From Monoraphidium neglectum (Eukaryota; Chlorophyta; Chlorophyceae; Sphaeropleales; Selenastraceae), in NCBI RefSeq assembly GCF_000611645.1, contig NW_014012721.1, forward strand, positions 8,794-19,479: a stretch of DNA of 10,686 nt. Direction: 5' to 3'. Below are positions 1 to 6,100 of this stretch, piece by piece; the stretch's first letter is position 1, and every line of letters starts with the position of its first letter. A program made the position numbers and the translations under genes. The notes beneath the pieces are model-generated. The model was given only the letters and a program-made list of their open reading frames with translations, searched no databases and was not told where the DNA came from.

Positions 1-36
1 CCCGCCTTGCCCCCCCCCCTCCCAGCCAACTGCACC
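1..36 (+). other. 5' leader of the mosaic gene, with a possible splice acceptor
   Basis: This short stretch before the ATG has a run of C residues followed by CTCCCAG ending at position 25, which resembles a 3' splice site. A 5' UTR intron or an upstream exon therefore cannot be excluded, because the frame is open to the window edge. The ATG at 37 lies in a good eukaryotic context (CACC ATGG) and is followed at once by a signal peptide, so it is the best start. The promoter lies outside the window. Confidence 0.45.
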
Positions 37-117
37 ATGGCCCGCCATTCCATGGCGCCTGCGGTGGCACTGGCAGTGCTGCTGCTAGTCGGGGCCGGGG
101 TGCCACATGCTGCCGCG
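37..117 (+). other. N-terminal signal peptide
   Basis: Residues 1-27 begin M-A-R-H and continue with a hydrophobic core rich in Ala, Val and Leu, then G-V-P-H-A-A-A before Asp28. The A-A-A end fits the small-residue rule at -3 and -1, so cleavage before Asp28 is likely. A second Met at residue 6 could also start a functional signal. The next segment contains R-E-L-Q-Q, loosely similar to the RRLLQ motif near the C-terminus. Confidence 0.85.
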
Positions 118-3100
118 GACCTGAATGCGCCTGCTGGCCACGCCCGCGAACTCCAGCAGCTCTTGGGCGGCCTTCTGGGTGGAACAACCGGCGGCCTCCT
201 AGGCGGAACGACCGGCGGCCTCCTTGGCGGAGTTGGTAGCCTCCTTGGCGGCCTCACTGGCGGCCTCACTGGTGGCCTTACCAGCGGCCTCCTTGGCAAC
301 GCCACCAACACCGGTGGCCTCCTGGGCGGCGTCCTTGGCGGCAACACCACCGGCGGTCTCCTTGGCGGTGTCACCGGGGGTCTTACTGGCGGTCTTGTTG
401 GCGGCGTCGTCGACACTGTCGGCAACCTCCTGAGCGGGTCCACCACGGGCCTCCTAACCGGCACGATCGGCGGCCTGCCCCTCGTCGGTGGTCTGTTTGG
501 CCCCGTCTCTGGCGTCCCGGTGGCTGGCGGCCTGCTCAACAGCACCCAGCTGAGCGGCCTCCCTGTCGTGGGCAGCCTCCTGGGCAACGTCCCTGTCATC
601 GGCAATGGCAGCCTCCTCTCGGGCCTCCTGGGCCTCGGCAGTGGCGGCGTCCTTGGCGGCGGAGGCCTGAACGCCTTCATCAATGCCACCCTCAACAATC
701 TCGTCCCCACTGTTCTTGGGACTGCGGCTGGCCTCCTGCCTGGCGTGACCAATGGGCTCCCCCTGGGCCTTCTCAGCGGGAACCAGAGCTTTATCATGGC
801 GCCGACTGATGTCTCCTTCATCGGCGGCAAGGGTGCCCTGCTGTCGAGCGTGGTCAGCCTTAACCCTGGCAAGCTGCTCTCTGTCGTTGGCATCACCCAG
901 CTGCCCAATGTCGGCAGCATCATTGTCAGCGCCGACGGCAGCTTCCTCTACAACGGCCCCAACCTTAACGGTAGGGATTTGGGAGTGGGAGAGACTGGGG
1001 GGATGGCAGTCTGGATTGTCGCGCATCGTGCGTACAAACATGTGACAAGAAACAGCTGCGGATCTGCTTGTCCACTTGCCCGCACAAAGTCCTAGCGCTT
1101 GGCGCGTATGGCGGCCAACGTTGCAGATGTTTCAGCTCGCTGCCTGCCTCTTGAGGCCACCAGACCAGAGCCTCACTCTGCCAAACGCTCTTGCGCCACA
1201 TGGCTGCTGTGCCACTCTCTTGCCCAGGTTCCACCAAGGTGTGTGTCCAGGTCACCGACCTGCTGGCCACCGCCCCCATCTGCATCGACCTGATCCGCAA
1301 CCTCCAAGTGCCAGCCGTTGCTGGCATTCTCCCCCTGGTGTTCAGCAACAAGACAGTCATCGACCTCAAGGGCAACACCAACTTCACCAGCCTTCCTGGC
1401 AGCCTGCTCAGTGGGGTGATTTCCCCCAACCTGCCCCTGGGCGGAATCCTGGATGTGCTTGGCCTGTCCATCCTGCCTGACATCGGCACCATCACCCTCA
1501 ACCCTGACAACAGCTTCACCTACACCGGGCCCAGCTTCAACGGTGCGAAAGAGCTTGAGCGAGTCCATGGGCCGGTGCTGTTATGCCTGCCTTGCTGCCA
1601 GCGCTGCCTTGGCTCGCCTGTGACTGCGCCCATCGAGTTGGGGCGTTCGGCTCACAGTGTGCACTCAGTCACGCCAATGATGGTTCCAATCTTCTGCCCG
1701 CCTCGGCAAATCTGGTGCCGCACCGCAGGCACCACTGCATTTTGCTACATCGTCACCGACCTCCTCTCGACTCTGCCCCTGTGCCAGACAATTGCCGGCA
1801 TTTTGCCGTCCCTCCCAAGTGTTGACCTGCCTGTCTGCCTTCCAGGCTGCTTGAATGGCGGTGCGTAAGCCCTCATCAAAGCTGCCGTTACAGTAGTTGC
1901 CCTGAGCTATTCACTGCGTGCCTCTCGCACTGGATGAAGCTCTTGTATGGAGGCCCACCTGGGCGGCGTTTCCGCTCACCCCGCCTCATCCAAACGCATC
2001 CATCCCCAGGCGTGTGCGATGCCCTGCTTACCTGCAACTGCAATGGCACTGGCTTCACCGATAGAATCTGCTCTACTCCAGTTGGTGCGTTGCCAGGGTC
2101 CCTGAGCTCTATCTGATGAGGCGTATGATGCATCACTTTGTTGCTGATGGCGTTGAGTGCGGCACTGGGGTGATGGTGATTGCATGAAGTCCGCCAACAC
2201 AAGCTGGGACACCCCTGAGCAGTGGCAGCATCCATGTGAGTCTTTGTTCTTTAGCTGGTCGCGGTTCAGGTGCCTTCGCTCTGCCCACACATATGCTAAC
2301 AGCCTCCCTCACCTCATGCACACCATTTTATGCAGTGTGCAACCCTGCTTGCCAAAACGGGGGTTTCTGCTCTGATACCAACACATGTGATTGCACAAAC
2401 ACCGGCTTTTTCGGCCCCACATGCGAGACGCCCAACAGTGAGTGTCATGTTGTGAGCAGTGGTTGCGAATCGCCAGAGAGATCGCGCCATTGGGAGACCC
2501 CCCCCCCCTTGTGTACCCCTCTGTCCATTGTCTAGATTCAATCCCTGTCTTGTCTTCGCAGATTGCACCGCCGGACTGTGCAAGAACAATGGCACTTGCT
2601 CGGGGAACAATACCTGCAACTGTGCGGGTACTGGTTTCACTGGACCGACGTGTGAGGGACCCCCGCCAGGTGCGTGGGGTGATCGTTGAGGCTTGGCAGA
2701 GTAGTGATGGCATGGTACAACCAATGTTTTGTTGACAAACTAGAAGCTGCTGATGAGCGTTCTTGCAAGGCGGACCCAACGGTTGAGATGGTCATGTGTG
2801 ACTGGGGAGTGTCCGGGGGGGGCCCTGATGCTGAGCGATCCCTCCTGTTCCTGCGCCTCCCTCTCTATGCGTAGTTTGCAACATCACATGCCAGAATGGA
2901 GGTGTCTGTGTTGAGAACAACAAGTGCGCCTGCAAGCCGGGCTTTGTGGGCCTCACTTGCAATGGGACGACCAACGGGACCACCAACGGGACCACCAACG
3001 GGACCAATGGTGGGCCGCATTTCAACGTGCATGTTTGGGGAAAGATACCTGCTCAAGTGCTGTGTTCTGCAAGTGCTGGAGCATAGTCGGCGGGCTGGTG

Positions 3101-6100
3101 CGCACTGTGGGTAGGCAGCGGCGCCTCAATTGATGTGCAGGAACCCTGCTGCCCGGGCGCAGCCAGCATCCAGCACTTTGGTGGAGTGGGCGAGCAATAT
3201 GCAGACGCGGAGTAAGGAGCGTGTTGCGTCGGACGGGCGCTTGTGGTAGCTTGACGCGACACCAGTTTCCCGCAGATGTCGCCCGAGCGTCCTCTTGGCA
3301 GCTTGCATGGTGCCCAGGCAGCCTGTAGCAACCAAATCTGCTGCCTTCTGCTCACCAATCAACGCAGTTTGCAACCCGCCGTGTGCCAATAATGGCAAAT
3401 GCGTGGGGACTAATGTTTGTGATTGCACCGGCACTGGGTTTGCTGGCCCGACCTGCAACACAATCCCTGGTGGGTTGTCAGCCCCTCGCTGCATCACGCA
3501 GTCATGCGTGCATGTTGTGCAGGTTGTGCCAATGGCAGCTCCGACTGACCTTGAGGCCTTCCTGTATGTGCAGTGGGAAGTGCTGCCTGTCTCACAAACT
3601 GTGATGGCAGCTCGGCAAGTTCGTAGGCATTTAGCTAGGAAACGCACCTACTTAACTGTCCGCCTTAACTGCCCGCCTGACATCCCCCTGGCTGCGCGCC
3701 TGCCCGCAATCTTTCCGCGCAGTTTGCAACGCAACGTGCCTAAATGGAGGCAAATGCGTGGGGACGAACACCTGCGATTGCGCCGGCACTGGATTCACCG
3801 GCCCCACGTGCAACACGCCTCCAGGTGGGTGTGCCACTGCTTAGAACATGTGGGCTTGCAGCTGCCCTCTGTTGGGTCGTAGCCTGCGGTATGGGACTTG
3901 CAAGCGTATTACGCAACAGCTCACAATCAAACCTCGCAAAATGCACCCTACACAGTGTGCACCCCTGGTTTGTGCAAGAACAATGGCACGTGCTCAGGGA
4001 ACAACACCTGCAACTGCGATGGCACCGGCTTCACTGGGCCGACTTGCACGGGCCCCCCGCCGGGTAAGCAGGCACGGTTGGGATTTGGAATGTATATGGC
4101 TGCTTGGGCAGGGCAGGGCAAATCAGCAGCATCGGGATACGTTGCAGACAGCTTTGTTTTGTGCAGGCCGTATGAGTCGTCGGGAGGGCTGTAGTGGTCT
4201 GAGTCGCAGTGAGGCGTGCTCTGCAGCTGTCATCAAAAGCCACAAGCAACATACCTTCTTGGTTCATGCGGTCGCTGCCTTGTGCAGTTTGCAATCCCGT
4301 GTGCCAAAATGGAGGCATCTGTGTCAACACCAACAAGTGCACATGCCCCACGGGCTTCACCGGGCCGACCTGCAACCAGACAATCAACTGTGAGCCTTAA
4401 CTCGAGGGTCGCATCTTGTTGCCTGGAGTCCTGCAAGCTGGTGTTGATCCATAGAATGCGTCGTGTTTAGGTGCATGACTGCTGCGAGTGGTGCAGATCC
4501 AGCAGGTGCAGCTTGCATGCTGAGCAACACATGCATTTTAGACTCGCTGCCTCAATCCGCCCTTCCCCGCAGCCACCGTGTCAACTGGAGTGGATGTCGT
4601 CTACATCTGCCCGCGCAATGGCGTCTGCAGGGTGGCCGCCCCCGGTCCACTGAGCGTCTTCCCCAACCCGAACAGGCTCCCCCTCTTCTTGGTGTCATCT
4701 GGCAGGACCACCCCGGCCATTGGTGCGCTGGATGTCAAGGCTGACGGCTCGATCACCTACATTCCACCTATGTGAGTGCCGGCTCTGCCGTCGTGTTTAT
4801 GGCAAGACGGCCTGCGCAACATGTGGCAATGACGGGCGAGGCGAGTCTGTACGGCAGTGAGCGGGCCAGTGGCCCGCATTGGCCCCAAACCCTTTGACGG
4901 ACGGGTACAGCCTGCAGCAGGCTCCGCCCTTGTATTATTGGTATCCCGGTGCTGGCCCCTTCCATCTTCCTCACACATCGTGTTGGCATCCCGTCTACAA
5001 CCACCCCATCTTCCTTGCAGCAATTTTGTCGGCAACGTCACCTTCCCAGTGACAATCACCGACCTGGCGTCGCTCAGGACTCTGAATGTGGTGCTGTCTA
5101 TCACTGGCCCTGCACCCCCCGTCCCCACGGCCGTGGACGACACGTTCAACTGCCCTTTCGGCACCGACTGTGTGATCTCAGCCCCTGGTGTGCTGGCAAA
5201 TGATGTCAGCACCAGCTCAGGCGCAAAGCTTGTTGTCACCAGCAACACCGGGAACGTCACCGTGGCGCCCGATGGCACGGTCACCCTGAAGTTCGTCCCG
5301 TGAGCATGCCTGGGAGCTAAGGCAGTGGCCTGTGTATGTGGGATTTCTGGTGGGAAGCTGCCGAGCAAGCTGCATCAAGCAGAGTGGCTGTGCAGCCGGC
5401 GATGACAGTACTGTGGCTGCTTAAACAATGCCTGTACATTTGGTCTGCGTCGCCAGGACCGGCTTGTTGGCCGTGGTCACATCCTGAAGAAAACCAACTC
5501 CGCTGCCCTTCGCCCCCAAACAACGCCAGTGGCTTCTCTGGCAACTCGGTCTTCACCTACACCATCAGCGACGGCGTCTCATTGTTCACCGCAACAGCCA
5601 CCGGCACCCTGGTCGTCCCAGGCACCCAGCCCGTCGGCCTTGTCACCCAGGTGCTCAACACATTCCTGCTGCTGACTCCTGCCGATGGCAGCAACGCCAA
5701 CGCCGTGTGCCCGGACCCCACGCCAGGGCTGGCTGAGATCACCGCTGTGGCTGTGGCGAGGCTGAGCACTGTGCCAAACATCACTGGCGTCCAGAGCTCT
5801 TTTGTGAAGTGCGACCTGGTGGTGAGCATCTCATGCGAGCTGCAAGGTTGCACAAGGCTGGGGCTGGTTGCAGTGTCACAAGAGAATCCGGAGGATGGTG
5901 GTGTGGTGGCAGAGTAGAGAGTCCCTGGTTGTATTATAGCCGAGGGCTGCTGCGAATCACTGGTGTCTGGGTGCATGGGTGCAAATCATCCCGACCCAGG
6001 GTTGCCCATCTGCGTGGGCCCCGCGCTGCTTCTACAGCACTCAAACGCAGCCCGTCCGATGCATCATGTCAAAACCATCAGCATCTGACTAGGATGCAAT

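Noticed and set aside
160..450. Regular repeats resembling a CRISPR or other array
   Set aside because: The repeats are degenerate, contiguous and in frame with a signal-peptide-bearing protein, with no spacers. The genome is eukaryotic.
454..1041. 195-codon minus-strand open frame
   Set aside because: It is the antisense shadow of the Gly/Leu-rich exon 1. The composition (Asp/Ala/Glu/Gln-rich) follows from the repeat on the other strand, and the sense strand has the signal peptide and sound exon structure.
3010..3367. A possible extra EGF exon in the longest intron
   Set aside because: Scattered TGC and TGT codons occur, but none form the C-x3-C, N-G-G and C-x-C pattern in any + strand frame.
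3295..3882. Reading 3295-3882 as one continuous protein
   Set aside because: Only 3368-3469 has the EGF pattern. After 3469 the frame loses it, while the next EGF unit resumes in another frame at 3723, as expected for an intron with GT and AG at its ends.
5300..5529. Alternative acceptor at 5488 for exon 14
   Set aside because: An exon starting at 5489 would read the downstream sequence in the wrong frame and lose G-F-S-G-N-S-V-F-T-Y-T-I-S-D-G. The AG at 5528-5529 restores the expected repeat sequence and phase.
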